From the NCBI GenBank assembly GCA_905370385.1, contig CAJPKN010000005.1, forward strand, positions 1 to 41,720: a stretch of 41,720 nucleotides of DNA, written 5' to 3'. This DNA comes from Stomatobaculum longum. Lineage in GTDB: Bacteria; Bacillota; Clostridia; Lachnospirales; Lachnospiraceae. Shown here one piece after another: positions 8,162 to 17,637 of this stretch; within the stretch, counting starts at the first letter, position 1, and every line of letters starts with the position of its first letter. Made by a program: the position numbers and the translations under genes. The notes below the pieces were generated by a model. That model ran no database searches. It had not been told where the DNA came from and saw nothing but the letters and a program-made list of their open reading frames with translations.

Positions 8162-9292
8162 ATGACAGCTTACAAGAGGATTTTGACCATTCAGGATATT
8201 TCGTGTGTGGGGCAGTGCTCGCTCACGGTGGCGCAGCCCATCATCTCGGCCTGCGGTGTGGAGGCCTGCATTCTTCCTTCGGCCGTGCTATCGAATCACA
8301 CCGGTGCCGATTTCCACGGTTTTACCTTTCGCGATTTGACCGAGGATATGCCGGGCATTGCGGCGAAGTGGGAGCGGGAGAAGATATACTTCGATGCCGT
8401 CTACACCGGCTATTTGGGGAGCATACGGCAGATTGCCCTGGTCAAAGCTATGATGGAGAAGCTTTTGAATCCGGGCGGCCTAAGGATTGTAGACCCCGCG
8501 ATGGCGGATAACGGCGCGCTCTACACGGGCTTTGACCTCGCCTTCGTGCGGGAGATGGCGGCGCTCTGCGGCGAGGCGGATTACATACTCCCGAACTTAA
8601 CGGAGGCCTGCCTCCTCACCGACACGCCCTATCACGAGGGGCTTTGGGAGGAGACGGAGGTGAAGGCGCTCCTCAAAAAGCTCGCTGCCCTCGGCGCAAA
8701 ACATGTGATTTTAAAGGGAATCTCCTATGAGGAGGGACGCATCGGCAACGCGGTCTATGACTGCGCGCGCGGAGAGCTGCGCTATGATTTCACCCTGCGC
8801 GTGCCGCGGAGCAGCCACGGGACGGGAGACTGCTTTGCCGCTGCCTTTACCGGCGCCATGATGCGCGGAAAGAGTGCCTTTGAGGCGAGCAAGCTTGCGG
8901 CGCGCTTTGTGGTCGCGAGCATACGTGCGACCGAGGACGACAAGGAGCACTGGTACGGCGTCAAATTCGAGCTTGCGCTCCCGCTGCTCACCGAGGCGCT
9001 CTCCGTGCCGCTCTTTGAGCTGGACGGCAGTCGCATTGCGAGTCTCGAAGATTTCTACGCGGAGATAGACCGGGTGCTCACGGACGGAAGCGAGAAGACC
9101 GGTCACAATCTCTCCGCCCTCGATGACATATTGCGGGGCGGCTTCGGAAAGCACGCTTACGGACAGCAGATTCGCCTTCGCTGGAATCACTTTGAGGAGA
9201 GTGCGGAGGCGCTGGGCGAGGCGACGGTATTCCGTCTGCTGCGTGTGATTTTAGATCGCGAGACCGGCCACGACTGCAAGCTGGAAATTTGA
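8162..9292 (+). CDS. Pyridoxal/pyridoxamine kinase fused to a C-terminal barstar-like domain
   Basis: A 376-residue protein with two parts. Residues 1 to about 282 are a PdxY/PdxK-type pyridoxal kinase of the ribokinase fold, which phosphorylates B6 vitamers to PLP or PMP: ILTIQDISCVGQCSLT at the N-terminus, DPAMADNG, LPNLTEA, and the anion-hole motif HGTGDCFAAA. Residues about 285-376 look like barstar, the barnase inhibitor: ELDGSRIASLEDFYAEI, then NLSALDDILRGGFG, then RLRWNHFEESAEAL. Aligned by eye, barstar Asp39 is kept but Asp35 is Ser and Trp38 is Asp. The ATG at 8162 has AAAGGAGGCG upstream. There is no stop or frameshift between the domains, and a strong terminator follows. The fusion is directly visible; its role is unknown. 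Confidence 0.85.
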   Translation: MTAYKRILTIQDISCVGQCSLTVAQPIISACGVEACILPSAVLSNHTGADFHGFTFRDLTEDMPGIAAKWEREKIYFDAVYTGYLGSIRQIALVKAMMEKLLNPGGLRIVDPAMADNGALYTGFDLAFVREMAALCGEADYILPNLTEACLLTDTPYHEGLWEETEVKALLKKLAALGAKHVILKGISYEEGRIGNAVYDCARGELRYDFTLRVPRSSHGTGDCFAAAFTGAMMRGKSAFEASKLAARFVVASIRATEDDKEHWYGVKFELALPLLTEALSVPLFELDGSRIASLEDFYAEIDRVLTDGSEKTGHNLSALDDILRGGFGKHAYGQQIRLRWNHFEESAEALGEATVFRLLRVILDRETGHDCKLEI

Positions 9293-9334
9293 GACAAAAA
9301 GCGTATCGGGGCGCGGAAGCGCCGCCGGGAAAGC

Positions 9335-9374
9335 AAAAAAAGAATGCAGGGCAATTTGCCCTGCATTCTTTTTT
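9335..9374. terminator. Bidirectional terminator between convergent genes
   Basis: AGAATGCAGGGC (9341-9352) pairs with GCCCTGCATTCT (9358-9369) around a 5-nt loop, flanked by A6 on the left and T6 on the right, so it works in both directions. It separates the kinase-barstar gene from the minus-strand 3D-domain gene and touches the latter's stop codon. Confidence 0.9.
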
Positions 9375-10200
9375 AGTCTGCGAGAAATACTTCCGCGTGC
9401 TGCACGCCGAAGCTCAGCGTGGCGGAGTGGCTCTCCATAAAGATGTCGATGTGCTTTCCGACCACGCCGCCGCCGGTATCCTCGGCGACATAGACAGTGC
9501 CGTTGATGACCACACGCGTGCCCTCCGGGATGACCGAGGGATCGGTTGCGATGGTGTGATTTTCCTGCGCGAGTCTGCCGGAGCTGGTCATACGTCCCCA
9601 ACCCTTGGAGCACTCATAGCAGGGGCAGTAGGCGGTGAGCTTAAAGACACCGAGGCTTCTGCCGTTTTTGCCGCTCACTTTCGGGCTGCTCTTGGCGCTT
9701 GTACTGTGGTTTCCGGCTGCGGTAGACTTACTCTGCTTGCCGCTCTTTGTACTCGCCGCTTTTTTTGCCGCCGCCGCGCGTTCCCGTTCCTGTCTCGCGG
9801 CCTCTTCGGCGGCAAGGCGGGCTGCTTCGGCTTTGGCCTGTTCTTCCTTCTTCAGGTTTAACCAGGCGCGATCCTTTGCGGTTCTGGTCTCAATGAGCGC
9901 GTTTTGCGCGGCAACACAGGCATCATTGAGCACAGGCACATCAATCTGATCGCTCAGATTTTCGTCGGCGTTTCGGACTGCGCCCATCACGCTGTCGGAT
10001 GTGTCATAAAAAACTGCGCTTGCGGAGGGGGTGTCCGTCGGGGAGACGGAGAGCAGCGTTTGGCTCTCGCCCCCGGCACTTGTCTCTTCGGCGGGCTGAA
10101 CGCTCTTTGACTCGCCCAGCGCACTGAGCGGCACAAGGAGCATGAACAGGACCAGAAGAAAGATGCACGCCCTCTGAATGGCTTTCATATGTTTGTGCAT
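9373..10200 (-). CDS. Secreted 3D-domain protein (probable cell-wall lytic enzyme), long form
   Basis: A 275-residue exported protein. A signal peptide is clear (basic MHKHMKAIQR, hydrophobic core to about residue 27, ALG-E cleavage region). Then come a low-complexity Ser/Thr region, an Ala/Glu/Lys-rich segment likely to be coiled coil (about 110-150), a Lys/Ser linker, and the C-terminal 3D domain (about 182-275): GVFKLTAYCPC, then TDPSVIPEGTRVVI, then VAEDTGGGVVGKHIDIF, whose three aspartates name the fold. This double-psi barrel is shared with MltA-type lytic transglycosylases and B. subtilis YocH. Unlike many 3D proteins there is no LysM or G5 domain. A CPCYEC motif is absent from the neighbouring paralogue. 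Confidence 0.85.
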   Translation of the reverse strand: MHKHMKAIQRACIFLLVLFMLLVPLSALGESKSVQPAEETSAGGESQTLLSVSPTDTPSASAVFYDTSDSVMGAVRNADENLSDQIDVPVLNDACVAAQNALIETRTAKDRAWLNLKKEEQAKAEAARLAAEEAARQERERAAAAKKAASTKSGKQSKSTAAGNHSTSAKSSPKVSGKNGRSLGVFKLTAYCPCYECSKGWGRMTSSGRLAQENHTIATDPSVIPEGTRVVINGTVYVAEDTGGGVVGKHIDIFMESHSATLSFGVQHAEVFLAD

Positions 10201-10215
10201 GGTACCGAATCCTCT

Positions 10216-10235
10216 TAAGAATTATGTAAGAATTA
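10216..10235. repeat. Direct repeat with 11-bp period downstream of the long 3D-gene promoter
   Basis: TAAGAATTA occurs at 10216-10224 and again at 10227-10235, two bases apart, so the period is one helical turn. On the minus strand this reads TGTAAT-N5-CATAAT, half of which fits the WalR-type TGTWAH-N5-TGTWAH pattern. It covers about +1 to +20 of the predicted transcript. Confidence 0.5.
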
Positions 10236-10242
10236 CAACTTT

Positions 10243-10272
10243 ATTCTAAACGGAGGACCCCGTAACTGTCAA
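10243..10272 (-). promoter_or_regulatory. Sigma-A-type promoter of the long 3D-domain gene
   Basis: On the minus strand TTGACA (10272-10267) and TAGAAT (10248-10243) are separated by 18 bp, giving a start near 10236, about 36 nt before the ATG. Confidence 0.7.
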
Positions 10273-10293
10273 TTAAATTCAAAAAGCGCAGCC

Positions 10294-10776
10294 TTACTCA
10301 AGGACCAGAAAGACCTCGCGGTACTGGACACCGTGGTTCCAAGCTTCGGAAGTGTTCGCGTAGTAGACATCGATGGTCTGGCCGCGAACCCCCGTGTCTT
10401 CGACGATGTAGATGGTGTCGCTGCCTGCGAAGCGAATCTTACTGCCGCGCGGCAGTACGGACCAATCCGCGGCGACGGTGCGGCCCACCTGCGGCACAGA
10501 GCCGTCTGCGCTGCGCTCGCCGCGCGGGTTCGTGAATCCGGTCGTCTTGAAGACACCGAGAGAAGTTTCGTTCCGGACCGCCGGGAGCGGAGCGGCGGTT
10601 ACGGCCTCCTCGCTCGGTGCCTGAATGACAGCGGTTGCGCTCGCCGCGGCGCTCTCGCTTTCCCGGCTGCTTGCTGCGGCATTGGTGCGGACCACGGCGG
10701 CAAAGCCGGGAACGCTCGTGGAAACGGAAAGCAGTGCGCTGAGCGCGAGTATGCTTAATTTAGAATGAAGTCGCAT
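10294..10776 (-). CDS. Secreted 3D-domain protein, short form
   Basis: A 160-residue exported paralogue of the neighbouring 3D protein. The signal peptide is MRLHSKLSILALSALLSVST with cleavage likely after GFA (about residue 26). A Ser/Ala-rich spacer (about 27-70) leads into a compact 3D domain (about 73-160): LGVFKTTGF, then AADWSVLPRGSKI, then IVEDTGVRGQTIDVYY, then NHGVQYREVFLV. The three aspartates are present, so the lytic-transglycosylase-like barrel should be intact. It lacks the coiled-coil part and the CPCYEC motif of the long form. It is upstream of the long gene on the same strand, but each has its own promoter. The RBS is AAAGGAGAC. Confidence 0.85.
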   Translation of the reverse strand: MRLHSKLSILALSALLSVSTSVPGFAAVVRTNAAASSRESESAAASATAVIQAPSEEAVTAAPLPAVRNETSLGVFKTTGFTNPRGERSADGSVPQVGRTVAADWSVLPRGSKIRFAGSDTIYIVEDTGVRGQTIDVYYANTSEAWNHGVQYREVFLVLE

Positions 10777-10799
10777 GCGAAGTCTCCTTTCACGCGGAA

Positions 10800-10817
10800 T
10801 GTTACAAAAATGTTACA
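10800..10817 (-). promoter_or_regulatory. WalR-like direct repeat in front of the short 3D-domain gene
   Basis: On the minus strand TGTAAC-N5-TGTAAC (11-bp period, halves at 10817-10812 and 10806-10801) matches the TGTWAH-N5-TGTWAH box of WalR/YycF, the cell-wall response regulator that controls the 3D-domain gene yocH in Bacillus. It lies downstream of the predicted -10 box, a position that would favour repression. Confidence 0.5.
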
Positions 10818-10827
10818 GATATATCTG
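10816..10827. repeat. Perfect 12-bp palindrome CAGATATATCTG
   Basis: A perfect palindrome between the predicted -10 box and the WalR-like repeat of the short 3D gene. It covers the predicted transcription start. It could be an operator half or chance in an AT-rich promoter. Confidence 0.4.
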
Positions 10828-10828
10828 C

Positions 10829-10857
10829 AATATAACACGGACAGGCTGTTTCGGCAA
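10829..10857 (-). promoter_or_regulatory. Sigma-A-type promoter of the short 3D-domain gene
   Basis: On the minus strand TTGCCG (10857-10852) and TATATT (10834-10829) are 17 bp apart. The start would be near 10822, about 46 nt before the ATG. Confidence 0.6.
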
Positions 10858-10924
10858 GAAAAAGCTCGCGGCGGGGATGCGGCAAAGCAGAGAAACCGTG
10901 GAAAAAAAACTTTTTTTGATTCGC

Positions 10925-10953
10925 TTGACAAGAAAGGGCAAAGGGAATATAGT
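10925..10953 (+). promoter_or_regulatory. Sigma-A promoter of the hrcA-grpE-dnaK-dnaJ operon
   Basis: A near-consensus promoter: TTGACA at 10925-10930, a 17-bp spacer and TATAGT at 10948-10953. The start falls near 10960, directly in front of the CIRCE element, the usual layout for HrcA repression. Confidence 0.92.
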
Positions 10954-10967
10954 ATCGACAGCAGATG

Positions 10968-10994
10968 TTAGCACTCCAAGCGAATGAGTGCTAA
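10968..10994 (+). promoter_or_regulatory. CIRCE operator (HrcA binding site)
   Basis: TTAGCACTC (10968-10976), nine spacer bases and GAGTGCTAA (10986-10994) form the complete, perfect CIRCE inverted repeat; one more pair (G...C) extends it outward. HrcA binds here and represses the chaperone operon; misfolded protein titrates GroE away from HrcA and relieves repression. Confidence 0.98.
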
Positions 10995-11013
10995 CAGCGG
11001 GAAGGAGGAAGTC

Positions 11014-12054
11014 ATGGAGCTCGATGATCGAAAAATCATGATACTGAATGCAGTGATTAAAAACTACATGGAAACCGGAGAGCCGGTGGGCTCCCGCACG
11101 ATTTCAAAACTTCCCGGCTGCACACTGAGCAGCGCAACCATACGAAACGAGATGTACGATTTGGAGGAGATGGGCTATCTCCTCCAGCCGCATACCTCGG
11201 CGGGGCGCATCCCCTCCGATCAGGGTTATCGCTTCTATGTAAACGAGATTCTGAAGGAGACGGACAGCGAGATGCAGGCCCTGAAGCGACAGTTTGTCGC
11301 GCGGGTCGATCGACTCGAATCGGTGCTTCGGCGCATGGCGCGCATCGCGGCGGACCATACGAACTACGCTGCGGTCATTAGCGGCCCCTGTACAAGCCGG
11401 GCGCCCATTAAGCTCTTACAGCTCTCCAAGATGGATGAGAATCGCCTCCTGGTCGTGTTGGTGCTCGAGGGAAATTTAATCAGCAACCGCATTTTGACGC
11501 TGCGTCAGGCCGTCGGCGATGCCGAGCTTTTGCATCTCAATATACTTCTGAACACGCGCTTAAACGGTGTCAGTTTGCAGGATGCCGAGGCCGAGGTCTT
11601 GGAGAAACTGCTTCGCGACGCCGGAGAGAGTCGGGAGTTGGTGGCCTTCCTCTTAGCGGAGCTGCGGCGCATGCTCACGGAGGAAGAGGAACTGCAGATT
11701 TACACGAGCGGCGCGACCAATGTGTTCCGTTACCCGGAGCTCACGGACGGCGGCGGCGCAAAACGCATCATCAGCACCTTCGAGCAGAAAAAGCGCCTAA
11801 AGAGCATCGTGATCGACGCGGTGGAGCAGACGGGAGAAGAGCAGGAAAGCATTCAGGTCTTTATCGGAGAAGAATCTCCGGTGCCGGAGATGAACGACTG
11901 CAGCATTGTGACGGCGCGCTACGACTTGGGCAGCGGCCTTCGCGGCACCATAGGTATCGTGGGACCGAAGCGCATGGATTATAAAAAGGTGTTAAATACC
12001 CTGCATGATTTAATGCGGGAGATGGATGAGAATTTCGGAGGAGACGATGGCTAA
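11014..12054 (+). CDS. hrcA: Heat-inducible transcription repressor HrcA
   Basis: A 346-residue repressor of class I heat-shock genes. The N-terminal winged helix includes LNAVIKNYMETGEPVGSRTISK and SSATIRNEMYDLEEMGYL, followed by the conserved HTSAGRIPSDQGYRFYV. The middle GAF-like part and the C-terminal SIVTARYDLGSGLRGTIGIVGPKRMDY end are typical. The ATG at 11014 is chosen because GGAAGGAGGAAG precedes it; an in-frame ATG at 10984 lies inside the CIRCE half-site and has no RBS. It is first in the operon and overlaps grpE by eight bases. The adjacent CIRCE means it represses its own operon. Confidence 0.97.
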   Translation: MELDDRKIMILNAVIKNYMETGEPVGSRTISKLPGCTLSSATIRNEMYDLEEMGYLLQPHTSAGRIPSDQGYRFYVNEILKETDSEMQALKRQFVARVDRLESVLRRMARIAADHTNYAAVISGPCTSRAPIKLLQLSKMDENRLLVVLVLEGNLISNRILTLRQAVGDAELLHLNILLNTRLNGVSLQDAEAEVLEKLLRDAGESRELVAFLLAELRRMLTEEEELQIYTSGATNVFRYPELTDGGGAKRIISTFEQKKRLKSIVIDAVEQTGEEQESIQVFIGEESPVPEMNDCSIVTARYDLGSGLRGTIGIVGPKRMDYKKVLNTLHDLMREMDENFGGDDG

Positions 12055-12655
12055 GAATAAGCACAAACACGAGCGGGAGGACAGAGCGGAGCAAACGCTG
12101 CATCCGGAAGAAGCTGCGGCTAAGGCTGCCGCCGAAGCTGCTGCGGCGCTTGCCGCGGAAGAGGCCGAAGCTTCGGAACCCGTGAAGCAGGAAGCGGAGG
12201 AAACAGCGGACAAAGCGGCAGGGGCCGAGATTGAGGCTCTGACCGACCGCCTGAAGCGAACGCTTGCGGAGTTTGAGAATTTCCGGAAGCGGAGCGAGCG
12301 CGAAAAGGCGCAGATGTTTGACCTCGGCGCCAAGTCGGTGCTCGAAAAGCTCCTTCCGGTCATTGATAACTTTGAGCGAAGCGTAGCGCAGGCGCCGGAG
12401 AGCGAGGATCCCGGCATCAAGTCTTATGCCGAGGGCATGGAGATGATATACCGCCAGCTCTTAAAGAATATGAAGGAGGCGGGGGTCGAGCCGATCGACG
12501 CAATCGGCAAGCCCTTCGATCCGAATTACCACAACGCGGTCATGCACGAGGAGAATGAAGAACTCGGCGAGAATGTGGTCGCGGAGGAATTGCAGAAGGG
12601 TTACCTCTATAAGGACAGCGTCCTTCGCCACAGCATGGTGAAGGTTGCAAATTAA
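12047..12655 (+). CDS. grpE: Nucleotide exchange factor GrpE
   Basis: A 202-residue cochaperone that releases ADP from DnaK. The N-terminus (about residues 1-65) is a charged, Ala/Glu-rich extension; the long dimerisation helix follows (LKRTLAEFENFRKRSEREKAQMF), then the four-helix region LEKLLPVIDNFERSV and the C-terminal beta domain, with GVEPIDAIGKPFDPNYHNAV and KGYLYKDSVLRHSMVKV as family signatures. CGGAGGAGACG precedes the ATG, which sits inside the end of hrcA. It is followed by an 86-bp gap before dnaK in which no further CIRCE is visible. Confidence 0.97.
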   Translation: MAKNKHKHEREDRAEQTLHPEEAAAKAAAEAAAALAAEEAEASEPVKQEAEETADKAAGAEIEALTDRLKRTLAEFENFRKRSEREKAQMFDLGAKSVLEKLLPVIDNFERSVAQAPESEDPGIKSYAEGMEMIYRQLLKNMKEAGVEPIDAIGKPFDPNYHNAVMHEENEELGENVVAEELQKGYLYKDSVLRHSMVKVAN

Positions 12656-12660
12656 AATAA

Positions 12661-14589
<1,929 letters not shown>

Positions 14590-14600
14590 AAAGACGGGAC

Positions 14601-14634
14601 GGCACGCGGGAGCAAAGCTCTCGCGTGCCCGTTT
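14601..14634 (+). terminator. Hairpin between dnaK and dnaJ (attenuator or processing site)
   Basis: GGCACGCGGGAGC (14601-14613) and GCTCTCGCGTGCC (14617-14629) form a 13-bp stem with one G.U pair and an AAA loop, followed only by CGTTTG. The short T tract suggests partial termination or mRNA stabilisation, reducing dnaJ relative to dnaK, rather than a full stop. Confidence 0.5.
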
Positions 14635-14648
14635 GAGAAAGGATCACG

Positions 14649-15794
14649 ATGGCAGAACAGAAGCGCGATTATTATGAGGTGCTCGGGGTTTCGAAGGACG
14701 CGGACGATGCGGCGCTGAAGAAGGCATATCGGGTACTCGCGAAGAAGTATCATCCGGATGCAAATCCCGGCGACAAGCAGGCGGAGGCGGCTTTTAAGGA
14801 GATCAACGAAGCTTATTCCGTTCTGAGCGATCCTAAGAAGCGAGCCCAGTACGACCAGTTCGGTCACGCGGCCTTTGACCCGCGCATGGGCGGCGGCAGC
14901 GGCGGCGGCTTTTACGAGGGTAGCGCGGCCGATTTCGGCGATATTTTCGGCGACCTCTTCGGCGGCGGTGGCGATATCTTCGGCAGCTTTTTCGGCGGCG
15001 GCAGAGGCGCGCAGCGCGCGGCAAATGCGCCGATGCGCGGCGCCAATGTCCACGCGACCGTGCGCCTTAGCTTTGAAGAGGCGGTTTTCGGCTGCAAGAA
15101 GAAGATTACAATCGATTACAAGGAAGAGTGCGAGACTTGTAAGGGCAGCGGCGCAAAACCCGGTACCTCACCCGAGACCTGTCCCACCTGTAAGGGCCAG
15201 GGCAAGATTGTCAAGACAAGCCGCACGGCCTTCGGCACCATGCAGAACGTGCAGGTTTGCCCGAACTGTCACGGCAGCGGCAAGATTGTGAAGGAGAAGT
15301 GCACGTCCTGCAACGGCACGGGCTATAAGCGCGTTCGGAAGAGTTTTGAGGTCAGCATCCCGGCCGGTATCGACAACGGTCTCTCGGTCAGAATGCCGCA
15401 GGGCGGCGAGCCGGGCGTGAACGGCGGCGAGCGCGGCGATCTCCTGGTGGAGTGCATCGTGAGTCCGCACCCCATCTTTAAGCGGCAGGAGAGCAATATC
15501 TTCTCGACCGTGCCGATTTCCTTTGCGACGGCGGCACTCGGCGGCACGATTCGCATCAATACGGTGGACGGCGAGGTCGAGTACACGGTCAAGGCGGGAA
15601 CCCAGACCGACACGCGGGTTCGCCTGGCGGGCAAGGGTGTGCCCTCGCTCCGAAACCCGAAGGTGAGGGGCGACCACTATGTGACCCTGGTGGTCGAAGT
15701 CCCGACCAAGTTAAACGAGCAGCAGCGCGCGGCACTGAAGAGCTTCGACGAAGCGATGCAGGGCGGCGGTAAGAAAAAGGGATTGTTCTCCTGA
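14649..15794 (+). CDS. dnaJ: Chaperone protein DnaJ (Hsp40)
   Basis: A 381-residue type I J-protein that stimulates DnaK ATPase and delivers substrates. The J domain (about residues 5-70) carries the HPD motif in KKYHPDAN. A Gly/Phe-rich linker follows (about 78-125). The zinc domain has four CxxCxGxG repeats: [24 protein letters not shown] and CTSCNGTG. The C-terminal substrate domains end in [10 protein letters not shown]. The RBS is GAAAGGAT. It is last in the HrcA-controlled operon; a strong terminator follows the stop. Confidence 0.98.
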   Translation: MAEQKRDYYEVLGVSKDADDAALKKAYRVLAKKYHPDANPGDKQAEAAFKEINEAYSVLSDPKKRAQYDQFGHAAFDPRMGGGSGGGFYEGSAADFGDIFGDLFGGGGDIFGSFFGGGRGAQRAANAPMRGANVHATVRLSFEEAVFGCKKKITIDYKEECETCKGSGAKPGTSPETCPTCKGQGKIVKTSRTAFGTMQNVQVCPNCHGSGKIVKEKCTSCNGTGYKRVRKSFEVSIPAGIDNGLSVRMPQGGEPGVNGGERGDLLVECIVSPHPIFKRQESNIFSTVPISFATAALGGTIRINTVDGEVEYTVKAGTQTDTRVRLAGKGVPSLRNPKVRGDHYVTLVVEVPTKLNEQQRAALKSFDEAMQGGGKKKGLFS

Positions 15795-15805
15795 GCGAGA
15801 ACGGA

Positions 15806-15845
15806 GAGCCCGGCGGAGCGAGAACCCCGCCGGGCTCTTGCTTTT
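15806..15845 (+). terminator. Rho-independent terminator of the dnaK operon
   Basis: GAGCCCGGCGG (15806-15816) pairs perfectly with CCGCCGGGCTC (15827-15837), 11 bp with a 10-nt loop, followed by TTGCTTTT. It overlaps the start of the next promoter region. Confidence 0.85.
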
Positions 15846-15871
15846 ACAAACAAAGTCGGCTGTGCTATGAT
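15843..15871 (+). promoter_or_regulatory. Sigma-A promoter of the prmA-rsmE-cysteine desulfurase-thiI unit
   Basis: TTTACA at 15843-15848 and TATGAT at 15866-15871 are 17 bp apart, and TGC just before the -10 makes it an extended -10 promoter. It uses the tail of the dnaJ terminator. Confidence 0.75.
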
Positions 15872-15905
15872 AAACCGATATGAGAACTCAGGAGGGAAAT
15901 GGCCC

Positions 15906-16886
15906 ATGCGGTGGAAAAAGTACACGCTGTATACCAGAGAAGAGGCAGTGGATCTAGTGAGCGCTACCTTTGTGGAGCTCGGCATTGAGGGCATTGAAAT
16001 CGAGGACAATGCGCCGCTCTCGGAGCGGGACACCAAGGGCATGTTCATCGACATCCTGCCGGAGCTTCCGCCGGATGACGGGACGGCGCGCGTGAGTTTT
16101 TACCTGGAGCCGGGCAGCGGTGAAGAGGAGATGCTATGCCGCGTTCGGGAAGAACTCGAGGAACTCTCTCGGTTCACGGATCTCGGCGAGGCGCGAATCG
16201 AGGAGAGCCTCACCGAGGACAAAGACTGGATCAACAACTGGAAGACCTTTTTTCATCCCTTCGTGGTCGATGACATCCTGATTAAGCCGACCTGGGAGCA
16301 GGTACCGGCGGAGAGCGCGGGGCTCACCTGCATCCAGATCGACCCGGGCACGGCCTTCGGCACCGGCGCGCATGAGACCACCCAGCTCTGCATCCGCGCC
16401 CTGAACCGCTACATGAAGCTCATGCAGGCGGCGGGCGTAAGCGATATCCGCGTGTTGGATGTGGGAACGGGCAGCGGTATCCTCGGCATTGCGGCAAAGA
16501 AGCTCGGCGCTGCGGAGATTTTTGCGACCGACCTCGACGACAATGCAATCGAAGCGGTTGCGGAGAACCTCGCGAGCAATGACTTGGATCCGAAGGACTT
16601 CACGGTGGTCTGCGGCAACCTGATCGACGATACGGCGGTACAGGCTGCGGCGGGCGAAGCGCGCTATGACATAGCGCTCGCGAACATACTCGCGCCCGTC
16701 ATTCTGCTGCTTGAAAAGGAAGTCTGGCGGCACTTAAAAATCGGCGGCATCTTCATCACCTCCGGCATCATAGACGACAAGGAAGAAGAAGTGCGCGCAG
16801 CCATCGCGGCAAACCCGCACTTTGAGGTGCTTGAGGTAAACCGTCAGGGTGAGTGGTCAAGCGTGGTAGCGCGGAGAAAGGCCTGA
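15906..16886 (+). CDS. prmA: Ribosomal protein L11 methyltransferase
   Basis: A 326-residue SAM-dependent enzyme that methylates ribosomal protein L11. An N-terminal substrate-recognition domain (about residues 1-110) ends in EDWIN-like DKDWINNWKTFFHPF. The Rossmann domain then shows QIDPGTAFGTGAHETT, the SAM motif LDVGTGSGILGIAAKKLGA and the NILAPVI motif. The ATG at 15906 follows AGGAGGGAA; an upstream in-frame ATG at 15867 overlaps the -10 promoter element and is unlikely. It is two bases from rsmE, so the two are coupled. The dnaJ-prmA-rsmE order is common in Clostridia. Confidence 0.94.
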   Translation: MRWKKYTLYTREEAVDLVSATFVELGIEGIEIEDNAPLSERDTKGMFIDILPELPPDDGTARVSFYLEPGSGEEEMLCRVREELEELSRFTDLGEARIEESLTEDKDWINNWKTFFHPFVVDDILIKPTWEQVPAESAGLTCIQIDPGTAFGTGAHETTQLCIRALNRYMKLMQAAGVSDIRVLDVGTGSGILGIAAKKLGAAEIFATDLDDNAIEAVAENLASNDLDPKDFTVVCGNLIDDTAVQAAAGEARYDIALANILAPVILLLEKEVWRHLKIGGIFITSGIIDDKEEEVRAAIAANPHFEVLEVNRQGEWSSVVARRKA

Positions 16887-16887
16887 G

Positions 16888-17634
16888 ATGTATCACTTTT
16901 TTATTGCCCCGGAGCAGCTATCCGAGGACAGCGCCGTGATCCTCGGCAGTGACGTGCGCCACATAGGCTCGGTGCTCCGCATGAAGCCCGGCGAAAAGCT
17001 CATGGTCAATGCGGGCGGCGACTGGGAATATCTCTGCGAGATTGCGGAAATCGAGCGGGACAGCGTTTCTCTCCGCGTGCTGGAAGGGCGGCAGGAGACC
17101 CGGGAACTTCCGGTCACGATTACCCTCTATCAGGGACTTCCGAAGGCGGAAAAGATGGAGCTCATTGTACAGAAAGCGGTGGAGCTCGGCGCGGCGGCGA
17201 TTGTCCCGGTCGAGATGCACCGCTCGGTCGTTCGGCTCGACGAGAAGAGGGCGGCAGTCAAGCAGAAGCGCTGGCAGGCCATCGCGGAGGCGGCGGCCAA
17301 GCAGGCCGGGCGCTCCGTGATTCCGGAGGTCTCGCTGCCGCTCTCCTATAAGGAGGCGCTGAGACGGGTCGAAGCGGAGGGCACGGAACTAAGGCTCCTG
17401 CCCTATGAGCGCGCGGCCGGGATGGCGGCGACACGGGACTTGATACGGAGCGTAAAAGCGGGACAGCGCGTCGCGGTGATGATAGGGCCGGAGGGCGGCT
17501 TTGAAGAGACGGAGGTCGAGGCGGCCGAGGCAGAGGGCTTTCACGCACTGACCCTCGGCAAGCGCATTTTGCGGACCGAGACGGCGGGACTTGTCATGCT
17601 CTCGCTGCTCATGGCAGAGACAGAGGAAGATTGA
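16888..17634 (+). CDS. rsmE: 16S rRNA (uracil(1498)-N(3))-methyltransferase RsmE
   Basis: A 248-residue SPOUT-class methyltransferase that modifies U1498 of 16S rRNA in the ribosomal decoding region. The N-terminal PUA-like part includes HIGSVLRMKPGEKL; the knotted C-terminal domain contains KAVELGAAAIVPVEMHRSV, the SAM-binding IGPEGGFEETEVEAAEAEG and LGKRILRTETA motifs. The length is normal. It starts immediately after prmA and is followed three bases later by the cysteine desulfurase gene. Confidence 0.95.
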   Translation: MYHFFIAPEQLSEDSAVILGSDVRHIGSVLRMKPGEKLMVNAGGDWEYLCEIAEIERDSVSLRVLEGRQETRELPVTITLYQGLPKAEKMELIVQKAVELGAAAIVPVEMHRSVVRLDEKRAAVKQKRWQAIAEAAAKQAGRSVIPEVSLPLSYKEALRRVEAEGTELRLLPYERAAGMAATRDLIRSVKAGQRVAVMIGPEGGFEETEVEAAEAEGFHALTLGKRILRTETAGLVMLSLLMAETEED

Positions 17635-17637
17635 CGG

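Noticed and set aside
10984..11013. Earlier ATG for hrcA
   Set aside because: It lies inside the CIRCE right half-site and has no RBS; the ATG at 11014 is preceded by GGAAGGAGGAAG.
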